Below are positions 25,050 to 36,588 of a stretch of 64,000 nt of DNA, piece after piece (position 1 is the stretch's first letter; each line of letters begins with the position of its first letter). The position numbers and the translations under genes were made by a program. The stretch comes from Bimastos eiseni (lineage: Eukaryota > Annelida > Clitellata > Crassiclitellata > Lumbricidae): the NCBI GenBank assembly GCA_959347315.1, contig OY365809.1, forward strand, positions 2,955,953-3,019,952, in the 5' to 3' direction. Under the pieces are notes generated by a model that was given only the letters and a program-made list of their open reading frames with translations, was not told the origin of the DNA and did no database searches.

Positions 25050-25310
25050 ATGCTGGAGATAAACTGAAGATGACTTGAAAATCAACATTAGGAATAGCAG
25101 ATGCTTCACAGACGATAGCAAGGGGTCAATAATTGGGCCCTGAGAAAACCTTGATGGCATGACGGATGATATAAATCAATGAATCCTGGCACTTCACGAC
25201 TTGTGAACGATCTGAAATCCTTAAGTCAATACCATAACGCTGGGACAAGCTTCTGGAATAACGGTGTCAAACGCATCTTGTGAATCGAAAATTGATTGCA
25301 TATCAAGATA
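25050..25310 (-). pseudogene. LINE reverse transcriptase relic (CR1-like)
   Basis: Minus-strand reading gives DSQDAFDTVIPE (RT motif of the form D-L-S-x-A-F-D-T-V-D-H), then RYGIDLR...SDRSQVVK (the F/YGI...DRxQxV block), and then SQGPIIDPLLSS (RT motif of the form PQGSxLGPLLF). Motif order and spacing match CR1/L2-type non-LTR retrotransposons. Frame changes between blocks and altered residues (SQGPIIDP) show it is dead. Confidence 0.72.
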
Positions 25311-25674
25311 CCGTGACAAGGATAAGGTACCACGAAGGCCAATAGTTAACTCCTATGCACTGTCACCAGGGCCTATATTGCAAGTAGAAGAGAGCATTCG
25401 TAATGGTTATTGTAATCCTAATTGTAATTGTAATGTACCATAAGTGCATTCTCAAGATCTTCATGCTAATCACTTAATCGAACTGCATTTTATTCTATGC
25501 GTATCCTTTTCATGGTCCATATCCTTGCCTTTTCCTCTACGCTTTTCCTTAACTACGTTTGTAGCTATTCTCCCTGGACATTTTCTTAGCCATTACTCTG
25601 TTGGTTAATTGTCTTATTCTCTGCTTTGCCATTGTAGTTAGCCATCCTCCTCATCCTCAGCCGCTACCCTAGCC
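25311..25674. other. Non-coding stretch between two RT relics
   Basis: No supported feature. It may contain further decayed LINE sequence. Confidence 0.4.
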
Positions 25675-25797
25675 TTCGTTCCGTGTACTGTGTACCTCCC
25701 ATGCGAGTGCTTTCCTAATGCAATTGTCATTACCAATTTCATGATCAACTCCGTCAAAGGCAGTCGGTTGGTCAAGCAAGTGAAATATGTGGACAAC
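25675..25797 (-). pseudogene. Second LINE RT relic, independent copy
   Basis: Minus strand: LLDQPTAFDGVDHEIGN, then IRKALAWEVHSTRNEG, matching the LLDxSAAFDTVDHxxL...GxALxWFxSYLxxR region of CR1-type reverse transcriptase. The same RT motif appears separately about 0.45 kb away (25261-25290), so two elements inserted here in the same orientation. Confidence 0.68.
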
Positions 25798-26170
25798 TGA
25801 CAAGAGCAAGGCGATGTCAAGCGACATCCCTTAACGCAAAGTAGATAAGACCCTCTCGTCAAGCTTCATCGATAGACCATTAAGAGGAGAGAGACGTTAC
25901 CACTAAGGTCAACAACATCATAAACTTGTCAATCCCAGGCATTTATGGGAATGGAACGGGAAGCCCTGCTTTATTACACGTTCCTGTTAACAAGAACATA
26001 TTCACGCAGAAGTAATCTTGATCAAGACCTTGTCATGACATTGCGAGCAATTACTGCCGAACCTACCGGTCCGTAGAGGGGTTGAAGAGGATGTGCAACC
26101 TTGCCACCCATGGACTAGCACCGTAGTAACAACACATCACTCAGTAAACTGAATACAAGTTCAGAATGAT
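25798..26170. other. Non-coding stretch, nothing recognised
   Basis: No supported feature. Confidence 0.45.
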
Positions 26171-26174
26171 TGCA

Positions 26175-26355
26175 CTAAAAGTGATGACGATGATGAGGAG
26201 TAGGACTACGACGACGACAACGACTATGATAAGGATGACGATCACGACGACGACGGTGATGACGACGACTATGATGATCAACTGATCACACCGTTGACGG
26301 CGATCATGCTGATTATGATGATCATGACGACAACGACGATGACGATGATGATGAT
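26175..26355. repeat. Degenerate (GAC/GAT)n tract
   Basis: Imperfect GACGAC, GATGAT and ATGATC trinucleotides over 180 bp. Confidence 0.88.
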
Positions 26356-26441
26356 TCATTATTATAAGCTCCGTAACACAGCCGAGGTTGAATAACAGCG
26401 CTCTGCGCATGAGTTCAATCAAATCCACGATGGTCAGTTAT

Positions 26442-26640
26442 TTAACATTTGAAAGATAGGTCGTAGTCTGTGATTTTATTTACTGTCTCCAAAGATGTTG
26501 CTTTCTTCACAGGGTCAGATAGAATGTTCCACGTCGTGAGTCCAGAATCGGTTATTGAACATTCGCCAAACCTCATAGAAGTTCGCGAGACTTGTAATTG
26601 ATATTTCCTTGCCGTCTTCTGATCCGATTGTTTGTTAAAG
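26442..26640 (-). pseudogene. LINE ORF2 C-terminal relic (CR1/jockey-like)
   Basis: Minus strand: QLQVSRTSMRFGECSITDSG, then LTTWNILSDPVKKATSLETV, then NKITDYDLSF. The pattern VxRTxxGxxSFxxxGPxxWNxLPxxxKxxxSLxxFKxxL is the conserved tail after the RT in CR1- and jockey-type elements. GL replaces the usual GP before the Trp-Asn pair. It is open over about 65 codons but lacks any upstream RT. Confidence 0.7.
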
Positions 26641-26714
26641 ACAAACCGCTTATAAATGGTTGACAGACAGGCAAGGATGCAGGCAGTCAGACAGGATGGC
26701 AAGCAGACAGTCAG

Positions 26715-26800
26715 TCAAACCCTCTCGCTTTTCATCTTTCTCTCTGTCTCTCTGTCTTTCTGTTTCTCTGTCTCTCTGTATCTGTCTCTGTCTACATATA
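26715..26800. repeat. (TCTCTG)n-type simple sequence
   Basis: Pyrimidine-rich CTCTGTCT words with TCTGTCTTTCTG variants, leading into TATATA at 26795. Confidence 0.88.
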
Positions 26801-26951
26801 CATATATATATGTATAAATAAACATATATATACTCTTTGGAATTCTGTTTTTTCACTATTTCTCTTTTTCTCCCTATTTCTCTCTTGCGCTCTTCCTCTG
26901 CTTCTATTCATCAAAATCGCCATCTCACACTATTTCACGCCATCTCCATCC

Positions 26952-27165
<214 letters not shown>

Positions 27166-27439
27166 CTCCGCATCGCCATCTCACACTATTTCATCCCGTC
27201 TCCATTTCTCTTATATAACACATGTATATAATGTACATATATATATATATATAGCATATATTTTACTCTTCGCGGAAATTAAGTTTGCCATTGAGAGAAG
27301 ACTAATGGTCTCGATATGTTGGAATATGCGCTACATAAGTGAGCGCTAAAGCGACGAGACAGAGACAAAGCTGTCGCGTGCCCGACCATTCTCGGTCGCA
27401 GCAGAAATTATTCGTTCAGTTTATCTTATCAATACGATC
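27166..27439. other. Non-coding stretch with TATATA run
   Basis: Contains a TATATATATATATA run near 27238-27252; otherwise nothing recognised. Confidence 0.45.
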
Positions 27440-27945
27440 GCTCCTCATTTCTCTCTCTCCCTCTCTCGCTCAATGGCTCAAGGTCAAGTTTCTTTTATTA
27501 GAACAACGCATCCATTACGTACATGCACTCTGTCTCTGTCTCTGTCTCTCTATCTTTTTCTCCCTCTATGCCTGTGTCTCTGTGTCTCTCTGTTTCTCTC
27601 TGCTTCTCTGTGTCTCTCTGTGTCTTTCTGTGTCTCTGAGTCTCTGTCTCTGTCTCTGTCTGTCTGTCTCTCACACACACACACTCACTCACTCACTCAT
27701 GCTCTCTCTCTCTCTCTCCTTCCACCCGTCCATCTATCTATCCATCTATCTATCTGTCTATCTGTCTGTCTGTCTGTTTGTCTGTCTCTCTGTCTCTCTG
27801 TCTCTGTGTCTCTGTCTCTCTCGGTCTGTCTGTCTCTCTCTCTCACACACACACACACACTCATTCACTCTGTCTGTCTGTCCGTCCGTCCGTCCGTCTG
27901 TACGTCCATCTATCTATCTATCTCACACACAAGCGCATCTAAACA
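27440..27945. repeat. Long compound pyrimidine tract (CTCTGT/CACACA/CTGTC)
   Basis: About 500 bp of mixed TCTCTG, CTCACACACA, CTATCTGT and GTCCGTCC simple sequence. The 297- and 200-codon Ser/Cys/Leu-rich frames crossing it owe their length to the absence of stops in these repeats. Confidence 0.93.
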
Positions 27946-28589
27946 CGCATGCGCTCACATGCAACCAAACATTCGAACGCACACCGACATATTATATACA
28001 AAGGCACACTTCAATATGCGGACACACAGCAAACAAGCAAATGGGCCCCACACGGAATCGACACGACGCTCGTGAATATCTGTGTGCCCTGCGCTTAGTT
28101 ATAGAAACTATGAATTACGATTCCAATTTGGGACTCTTGTCTGTTCATATTAATCAATGCTTTGTTTATTGCAAAAATCGTTCTGAGTTTGAAAAAAATG
28201 ATTTACAGCGTCGACTTCATTTTTTTATCTGACAAGGGCACCTGCTCTAAATTCTGCCTCTTTCCCTGTATATCTTTAATTGCTTCCAGATATCGAGCAG
28301 TAAGCGCGACGTATGGGAGGCCATACTCTGATAAGATGGTCATTACCATGGTGGACACTCTTGGCCTTGGAGATTAGATTCCCTGCGCAATAGTTACGAT
28401 GTCATCTGTTCTCTCTGCTACTCTGGTGAGCGACCTCGTTTCTTAGTCAAATGTCTTCCGCTGTATGTGTGTGTAATGTGGTTCGCGTAATGTCTGGCAA
28501 TATATCCGTTATTTAGCACAGCCATGTGCAAAAAGTAACACAGTCAACGTAATGTAATGTAAATGTAATATGTAAATCCTCGAAAGTTT
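27946..28589. other. Non-coding stretch, nothing recognised
   Basis: No supported gene. GTAATGTAATGTAAATGTAAT at 28549-28569 resembles 33405-33425. Confidence 0.45.
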
Positions 28590-28655
28590 CTCAGCGCCCA
28601 CAAAAGCCACGTCAGGGAGACCAGCTTATTCACCGGCGCTATAACGTAGACTCAA
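28590..28655 (+). repeat. Dispersed repeat family F
   Basis: TTTCTCAGCGCCCACAAAAG, then CCACGTCAGGGAGACC, then AGCTTATTCACCGGCGC. Related copies are at 22055-22115 (plus), 60594-60655 (minus, as ATTTCTACAGCGCCCACAAC...GGGAACCAGCTTATTCACAG) and, partially, 9918-9950 (minus). Probably a SINE-like family; name unknown. Confidence 0.55.
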
Positions 28656-28784
28656 AGTTCCCATAATTGCGCTGAATATAATGTTATTAGGAATTACATG
28701 TACAGTCTCTCCTGATTTCTAGACGTAGCGCAGGATTGCCAAACTTAGTTAAACAGAATGCACTGCAGTTTACCATCTAAATCA

Positions 28785-29098
28785 ATCAAACAATTAGTCA
28801 ATAACTCAATAAATGAATCAATCAATGAATCAATCAGTCAGTCAATCAATCAATTGATCAATCAATCAGTCAGTCAGCTAGTCAGTCATTCCGTCAACCA
28901 GTCAGTCAGTCAATCCGTCAATCTGTCAATCAACCAGCCAACTAATCAATCAATTGTTCAGTCAATCAGTCAGTCAGTCAGCTAGTCAATCAATCAATCA
29001 ATGAAACAAGGAATCAGTGAGTAATTAAGTCAGTCAGTCAATCGGTCAGTCACAGTCAGTCAATCGGTCAGTCAGTCAATTCAGTCGATCAATCAAAC
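28785..29098. repeat. (AATC)/(AGTC) tetranucleotide array
   Basis: Mixed CAATCAAT and CAGTCAGT units over about 310 bp. Asn/Gln/Ser frames are artefacts. Confidence 0.95.
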
Positions 29099-29725
29099 AA
29101 CCAATGTAGACTTGATATTGCTATACACATTTTACCAACTCAGAGGAACTCCCAGTCCAGCTGAATGAACGTTTCGTAAAAATAATTAAAAGAAAGAAGA
29201 ATATGCCCATGGTAGCAGAAGTTGTTCCAAATGGTCCGCGACAGAGAAAGTCAAGTATTGCGTACTGTATAATACGATTGAGTCCGTCTGCGCTTTAGAA
29301 GAACTACCCTTATAACAACGGTGAAAAGAGCCGAGGAGACATCTGCAATCGGATTACAATTTTGAGTCAAGCTCTTTCCTCAGGCAAACCAATTGCCAGT
29401 TTTGGATGACGCTCCGGGATTCCTCTTGGGTTAGGGAAAACACATTGCTGAGGAAACCTTGTCAACGATCACGCCATTCACAATATGTTCTATAGCATTG
29501 AGCTCGAACACATACTCATATGTGTATATACAATTATATATAGTTTGATGGGTGTATGTATGCGTTATATATGTCCTCATATATAAATATATATATTGAA
29601 ATATATATATACAATATATGCAGACAAATATTATTCGGAAGTAGCTTCAAAAGGCACAAAATGATTCTATAGTATATTGCACATATTACATACACATTCC
29701 AGTTGTAATACTGATGACGATATTA
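29099..29725. other. Non-coding stretch
   Basis: TATATA-rich at 29510-29625. Nothing else recognised. Confidence 0.5.
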
Positions 29726-29766
29726 TTATTATTTTATTTTTATTTTTTTAATATTATTCATTATTA

Positions 29767-29805
<39 letters not shown>

Positions 29806-29916
29806 ATTATTGTTATTATTATTATTATTATTTTTATTATTATCATTTTTATTATTATTTTTATTACTATTACTATTATTATTATTTTTATTATTATTAC
29901 TATTATTATTATTATA
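29726..29916. repeat. (TTA)n microsatellite
   Basis: About 190 bp of TTA with TTTTTA interruptions. Confidence 0.97.
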
Positions 29917-30226
29917 GATCTTAATCTAAGGTTCAATTGTCATCTAGACGGAGACAGTGCAGCAACCTCAAATTAGCAGTTGTTAGGTTACAGACCACGA
30001 GCAAAACAGACCGAGACGACTTCATCAGAAAGATAAGAGATCTTATTAAGTGAGATGAAGACAGTTCCCTCAATGACGTTCGAAGCTCTTCGTCACCTTT
30101 GGCTAACCCTCTCTACAGTTGCTGAGGATGTTATTGAGAGCAAAAAGTGATGCTTGACGTGTAATCAACAGGTCGCTGTCACACCAAACGTGGCTTCCTT
30201 GCCTCCGTTTTCGCTTATCAGTCTTA
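29917..30226. other. Non-coding stretch
   Basis: No feature supported. Confidence 0.45.
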
Positions 30227-30670
30227 TAGGTTGTCTGTCTGTTTCTCTGTCTCTTTGTCTATCTGTTTGTCTGCCTATGTGCCTCTCTGTCTGTCTGTAT
30301 ATCTGTCTACTTGTTTGTGCGTATGTCAGCGTGGGTGTATGTATAATTATATGTATGTATCATCGTTCATATCGTTTGTGTCTGTCTGTTCGTCTGTCTT
30401 CCCAGCTGTCTTTCTGTCTGTCTCATTTGGTGTCTGTCTGACTGTCTGAATAATATAAGTAAGTACGTGTAATTGTCTGTTTGTTTGTCTGTTTGTGTGC
30501 TTGGCTGGCTGTCTAGTGACTTCTCATTTTCGTTTCTGTCTTTGCTCTCTCTCATATTTTTCTCTTTTCTTCAGGTTTCGCCGTTAATCAATTCCATGAG
30601 TAATAACGTCAGTCTGTCTGTTTGTGCGCATATCTCTCAATATGCCTGCATCTCTGTCTATGTGTCTGTC
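30227..30670. repeat. Degenerate (TCTG)n tract
   Basis: Discontinuous CTGTCTGT words across 440 bp with intervening T-rich sequence. Confidence 0.8.
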
Positions 30671-31077
30671 AATATCGTTTCTGTTCTATCTTACCTCTTT
30701 GCTTTAATTTCCTCTTATTGTACTTCACGTCATCTTTCATGTTATCTTGCTTCACACTCTCCCACCGTTTTTCTTCTTCGATACAATCCAGTCCTATTGA
30801 AGACAATCTAACATAAACCTTACATTACTATAGTGTCGTAATGCACAAAGAAGTATCGAGTTTTTTTTAAATAGAAACCTTCGCGATGCAACAGAGTCTG
30901 TTGTCCTGTTTCATAGGTTTTGTTGTACCACATTGATCAACGTATCGATCGTCAAATCACAAAGCTCCTTCCCATTTAACCTTTAATCGGCGCAGAATAA
31001 ATCTTTTATTGCCATGCGGTCCCATAGCTACGTTTCATCCTGATTGACTGTCTACACAACCAAATCACAGTGCTATT
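30671..31077. other. Non-coding stretch
   Basis: No feature supported. Confidence 0.5.
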
Positions 31078-31282
31078 ATATTCACACATATATATTATAT
31101 TCACACACATATATTATATTCACACATATATATTATATTCACACATATATATTATACTCACACATATATATTATATTCACACATATATATTATATTCACA
31201 CATATATATTATATTCACACATATATATTATATTCACACATATATATTATATTCACACATATATATTATATTCACACATATA
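31078..31282. repeat. 19-bp minisatellite (TTATATTCACACATATATA)n
   Basis: About ten and a half head-to-tail copies with near-perfect identity; one unit has ACTCAC for ATTCAC and one has an extra CA. The array is broken on its right by the mariner-type element, after which TATATATACACACATATG resumes. Confidence 0.96.
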
Positions 31283-31284
31283 TA

Positions 31285-31872
31285 GACTGTGTCCGGAAAT
31301 AAAGGGATCCCTAATGATGATATAAAAATAAATAGTAAGTATAAAACGTTTTTATCGATTCAAAAACCATTTTAAACCGGACATATTTCTTCACAAATTT
31401 ACAATTTATGAACGTCCAGGTTAAAATATTACACCTTAGTGACGTTTTTAAATTACCAAGTCAATGCCTTGGAGGAATACGATCAGCTGGTCACAGATGC
31501 TATTATTAACCAATGAAGCACGCGTCTTGAAGCTATGTTGATGCAAAGTTGCAAAAGGCGGACACTTTGAACACACCTCGTAGCCTAATATTATTCAAAT
31601 GCAAGAAAAAGTTTTAGCTGAATTTATGGTGGTTTGTCGACAACATTTGTAAACAGTTGAAAATTCTGTATATAAAATTTTAGTCTGTCCTTAAAAATCG
31701 ATGGCTGTTGACGTCATTATGACGTCATTTTTGAACGATGGGAGCTACGATATTTTACGCAATACTAGACAAATATGTCGGGATAAAAACGGTTTTGGAA
31801 TTTTAAAAATCGACGAGTATTTGCTATTAAATTTTATATTATAATTAGGGGTCCATTTATTTCCGGACAGTG
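31285..31872 (+). mobile_element. Mariner/Tc1-type transposon relic, 588 bp
   Basis: Inverted terminal repeats: left GACTGTGTCCGGAAATAAAG with GGATCCCTAATGAT; right, read inward, CACTGTCCGGAAATAAATGG with ACCCCTAATTAT. TA dinucleotides at 31283-31284 and 31873-31874 flank the element, as expected for Tc1/mariner target duplication. The length is under half that of an autonomous mariner, and a C-terminal transposase remnant lies inside, so it is an internally deleted copy. Confidence 0.85.
31468..31580 (+). pseudogene. Mariner transposase C-terminal remnant
   Basis: Frame reads ALEEYDQLVTDAIINQ, stop, STRLEAMLMQSCK, then after a frameshift GGHFEHTS and stop. RxxAxxxAxGGHxEH just before the stop is the usual C-terminal ending of mariner transposases. 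The catalytic Asp residues upstream are absent. Confidence 0.72.
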
Positions 31873-31874
31873 TA

Positions 31875-32388
31875 TATATACACACATATGTGCACGATGA
31901 TGTGTATTTTTTTCTTAGTATATGTGTCCATATTGGAATATTTTTTTAGTTGGCAATGTTATAGTGCTATGTAGGCCTATACATTGGTATTTTAATATAT
32001 TCATTTATATTCCGATACACGATATAATATTATGTTATTGGCGTTCTGTTTTTAGAAAGTGGCGTGCTACGTAACATAATATGAATGACTTTGATTACAA
32101 AAATACATTGATTAATATATCTAACATATAGCAATTTATGTAGATATCCGTAACACTAGATCTATTATAGCCTAACATATGAATGTCAGTAATTTTATCA
32201 ATGTGTAAACTTTGAGTCCGTATATTTTGTCTGTCATGCTAAAATTCATGATTGCAAAGCTGCATCGATATAAAATTCTCACAAAACGTTCTTCCGCCAA
32301 TATCTAGGTAGACACAACCATTTGCAGATCGATATGTCGCTTATATTCCGGGATATGAACCATTTAATTAACTAGGCCTACTAGAATA
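31875..32388. other. A+T-rich non-coding stretch
   Basis: No feature supported. It could be the 5' region of the following LINE. Confidence 0.45.
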
Positions 32389-33276
32389 ACCATCCATTCA
32401 GCTTCATTGATTGATAATATTTTTACAACAGCTTGGCCAAACATAATAGATAAAAAAATTATTCTTTCTGATGTTTCTGACCATCTACCAGTATATACCT
32501 CCTTTGATTTGGAAATTAATAAGGACCCACTTCCATCTATGGGAGAGTATCGATTAGTGAATGAATTAAATAAAAACAACTTTACTGCACTATTGGCACA
32601 TAACAATTGGGATAATAATTATAACTGCTGCTTGCCTCAATAATGATGCCTATGAATTGTTTAATGACGAAATTAAACGTAACTATGATTTGGCCTTTCC
32701 AATTAAATATAATAAGACAAATAAAAAAACTAAGAGCCGTCAACCTTGGATGTCGAGAGGTTTATTAAAGTCCTGCAATAAAAAAGCACAATTTCATCGT
32801 AAATTTTTAATAAGATGCACTGGACCAAGGATTTGGAACGACGTCCCGTATGATATTCAAAGTACTGCAACTTAGCAATCATTTGAAAATAAGATGAGAA
32901 ATTATTTGCTGAATTGTTCATTCATCTGATTTGAGTAAGCTTATTATCGTCCACCCCTCGCAGATTGATTCTTTAAGTTAGGCTTAAAAGAATTATTTAA
33001 GTTTAGTTAGATGTACAACTGCAACTTGAATATTTCCCGATGTTACTTTATACAAGTGTTTTGCTTGCTGCACATTTGAGTTTATGTTGTTGTGAGCACA
33101 TGTCAGTGCTCACAACAATTTATATAGCAAAATACGTCAGTGGGTGACCCTGTTAGCGGGAGGTAATCCTTTCGGGCCTCCCTTTGTAACCCAACTGAGC
33201 AACTAAATACTATGTGTACACTCTTGATGATTTTGTTTCGATTTGGTTACAATAAAATATTTTCGTTCGTTCGTTC
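32389..33276 (+). mobile_element. CR1/jockey-like LINE, internally deleted
   Basis: Part 1 (32389-32606): SASLIDNIFTTAWPN and LSDVSDHLPVYTSF, the C-terminal end of an apurinic-type endonuclease with its SDHLP motif. Part 2 (32657-32810): AFPIKYNKTNKKTKSRQPWM and SRGLLKSCNKKAQFHRKF, the endonuclease-RT linker. Part 3 (about 32812-32930): TGPRIWNDVPYDIQSTAT, stop, QSFENKMRNYLLNCSFI, the post-RT tail. Parts 2 and 3 are joined in one open frame, so the whole reverse transcriptase is missing. A 3' UTR follows (GGGTGACCCTGTTAGCGGGA, TTTGTAACCC, GATTTGGTTACAATAAAAT) and ends in (CGTT)n. Confidence 0.85.
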
Positions 33277-34078
33277 GTTATTCTGCATTAGTTTGATGAA
33301 TTAGGCGACAACTCGTCCATTCGCAAGGGGGCAAAAATAAAATTTACATATGAATCTAAATTCACCGGTAAGCAGCAACCAAAACACGTCTTCATCAGAT
33401 GAAGTAATGTAAATGTAATGTAATAAAACATTTAGGACATTTACTCATAGGCGCCATACGCCGACCTTAATGTTTTTATATGTCACAGTAAACAAGTAAA
33501 AATATATCAATTAGCAAACCTTGTGGGAACGATATATGCCTAAGGGGCTGAGGTCTCCAACGGGTGATAAAACGAACAAAAGCGTCAAGTATAATATATA
33601 ATTGTATATACTTAACGAAACAAAATATATTGTGCAAATATGTTATCTGGAGCAGAACACAAATCTGCAAGTAGAACTCCTGTCGTATCTTAAGTCCAAA
33701 CTCGAAAATTCTCTAAGACAGCCGTAATTGTTGCACATCGTTTGCCATTCGTTTTAGAGCTTGATATATTATTCCACGCTGCAAGGCGCTTGACCCAGCT
33801 CTTCTCGCTAAATCAACTGCACGGATGCGCATTTATTAAGCACGACTGTATCAAGGTCAGACGAAAACTGGCTGCGGCGAGCAATTGTGATTGACGGGCT
33901 TACTCAAGGCTTCTGCAGAAAAACTGTCGGCATTCTTGGCGACCGCTCTAACAAATCGGGAACAGCATTCCAAAATGGAACGCTAGCGGCATCAGAATTT
34001 ATGTCCGGGAGTCCCCGCCATCCATTTTAGCGTCGGGCTCAGATGGTCATTTCCTGGCATCCGAGCGACCACGTAAAT
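33277..34078. other. Non-coding stretch
   Basis: GTAATGTAAATGTAATGTAA and a GGCGCCATACGCC palindrome-like word occur around 33405-33465. No gene supported. Confidence 0.45.
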
Positions 34079-35925
34079 CTAAACGTCGTTGCCGCGGTTT
34101 GTTTGTAGAACTCGTCTACACGCTATAAGACACGCACCGGATTTGATCGTAAATGATAATTCCACGCTCATCACGGCTTCCGCAAATGGTCGGTCGGCCA
34201 TCATGGGGCTCAATCTCTCTGTCAGGAGCAGTGGCTCGTAAAGCCAGAGACCACCGAGTTCTCTGGTAACAACTGGCGGAATTTCTTTACTCAGACTGTT
34301 GCATATGCATCTCTGCGTACAATTCCACGTTTCCCAGGACACACAGACAGACGGCGTAACATCTGATGCGTTTGATATTACAGAAAACAATGCTATCTTA
34401 TTACAATTTAACGACAAGCGAGCACTAAAAGCGACTGAGACACCAATACAGCCGGTCGTTAAAGTGTTAATCGCGCTCGTACAGACAAATGTTTCAGCCA
34501 AATTGTCATCTGGTGACATTAGGCATTACTTGAAACACTGCGTCCATACAGCAGTGAAAACATTACACCAGTATATGACGACATCCGGTATTACTATAAC
34601 GTTTCGTCCATACAGCAATGATCAGCATTAAATTAAGTCCAATTAAGACGATATTCAACATTATTCAGAACATTGCGTACATACCTTGACAAAAATGCTA
34701 TCAAAAATGGACTTATCCTCTGAAGGTCAACCTGATTAGGTTTTCTCTCATGTCATCCTTTGATATATTGTGCTTTAGACACCGCCGCGGCAGAAGTTAT
34801 TAATTACAACTCAGTAATCAGCAACTGGAGCTATGCAAAATTACTTAGAAAAGTGCATCCAAAAAAAGAATCAACGAAATTAGTTGTCGACGAAAAAGAT
34901 AAGGAAAAGGAAAAATGCCCTTCGGAATCAGCCAATTAGTCAGATAATAATTAATTCTATTGGCTTCCAATACAACGTGATATACATGCCTCAGTATTAA
35001 CGTCATTGGGGCTGTGAGACAAGACCCACCGATTCAAATTCCAGGTCTCAAGGCAGAGATATTCAAAGGCCAATAGACAGAAAATGTGGGGACCCTAGGC
35101 ACAGCAGCCACGACGGAATAGGACATCTTCCATAGTAAAATAAATGATAACTGCGGTTATATTCAGATGCTTCACGTTCAGAATGATTATGGCCACGTGT
35201 CAGTAACGTCATATTAAATATTTTAAAAGCCACTCCTCATAAAGTTGATCAACTGCTGATAATAATAATCGTCATAAGCTGATTGCGGTCATTTTGGCAT
35301 TTGGGTATTTATCTCTCGGAGCCCCTACCTCTCAGCGAGCCTGAGAGAGAGACTCATCAGTTTGGGAGTGGATGTGCAGTGGAACGTTTTCTCTCGTGGT
35401 TTACCTAATCCCACTGGCAATTGACCCACCATCCGTCATTCGGCGACTGAAAAATTGTATCATAAATGTCAGATAATGGTGCGCCAATCACAAGTACCAC
35501 TTGGCCATGCGGTGCGTCGAAGAGATATTTAACTGTCCGTACCAGGTCGTCTCGACCTCTAACGAGCATCATCTGCCTCAGCGGTACTGATCGGCGTCCC
35601 TAACCGCATCTTGCCGGGATGAAAGGAAAGACGAGCATCTTGAGTAAACGGAGACGAGAGATAAGCGAGCAGCAACTCGCTTCCTCGCGGTTTACATTAA
35701 TCGTCGTCTATGTCAGCGTAATACCATCGGCGTCACTCGAGAGCAGAATCCCCGGGGTTTTTCCAAAGGGGAAATCCTACCGCTGTAAGCCTAAGCGTAG
35801 TCTGGAGATCGATACAGCGCCCAAAAAAGTGAACGTGCGGGGAGCCGGATTAATCGCAATCGCTCAGTCAAACAAAATCGATGGACAGGTGGTGTAAAAA
35901 CTGCTTCAATGTTCAATTATTGGTT
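34079..35925. other. Unique-looking sequence without a recognised gene
   Basis: Base composition is more balanced than in the flanks. Open frames of 146 codons (34079-34519, minus), 110 codons (34299-34631, plus) and 92 codons (35619-35897, plus) exist. The first two overlap on opposite strands and neither shows a domain I recognise. Exons of an unseen gene are possible. Confidence 0.35.
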
Positions 35926-35986
35926 CAGGCAGGCAGGCAGGGCAGGCATACACACAGGCAGGCTGGCAGGCAAACAGCAGGCACAG
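35926..35986. repeat. (GGCA)n-type tract
   Basis: CAGGCAGGCAGGCAGG followed by degenerate GGCAGG/GGCAAAC words. Confidence 0.85.
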
Positions 35987-36290
35987 GGACAAAAAGTGTG
36001 ACTTAAATTGAAGCGTGATGCTTTCTAAAGCTTCTCTTGCGATTAATTTTCATCTTAGTGCAAGGTTTCCGTGGACAAGACTCGTCTTAAAATAGATAAC
36101 CAAACGTTCAGGAAATTTCTGGAGAAATTGTTTGCATGTGTATCTGTGTGATTGATAAAGTGATTGATTTATATATATCTTAGCAACATATAATATTACT
36201 GACACTTAACTATAATCAGTTTAAACTATAGGCATCTGGATATTGCCATAGTTTCTATTTAATTGCTGCTGTTGGTGGCTGCATGCAAGT
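35987..36290. other. Non-coding stretch
   Basis: No feature supported. Confidence 0.5.
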
Positions 36291-36294
36291 GGCT

Positions 36295-36588
36295 GTGGTG
36301 CGAGTGTGTGCGTGCATATATGATTTTGTAGTGAGTCTGAGTGAATGTGTCTATGTGCGTGTGTGTGCGTGCGCATGTGTGTGTGCGTGCGCATGTGTGT
36401 GTGTGTCTATGTGTGTGTGTGTCTATGTGTGTGTGTGTGTGTGTGCGTGCGTGTGCGTGCGCGCGTGTGTGTGGGTGTGTGTGTGTTTGTGTGTGTGTGT
36501 GCGTGTGTGTGTGTGTGTGTGCGTGCGTGTGTGTGTGTGTGTGTGCGTGTGTGTGTGTGTGTGTGCGTGCGTGTGTGTATGTGTGTGA
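36295..36588. repeat. (GT)n/(GC) microsatellite
   Basis: About 290 bp of GT with GTGCGTGC and GTCTAT interruptions. Cys-Val and His-Thr frames are artefacts. Confidence 0.97.
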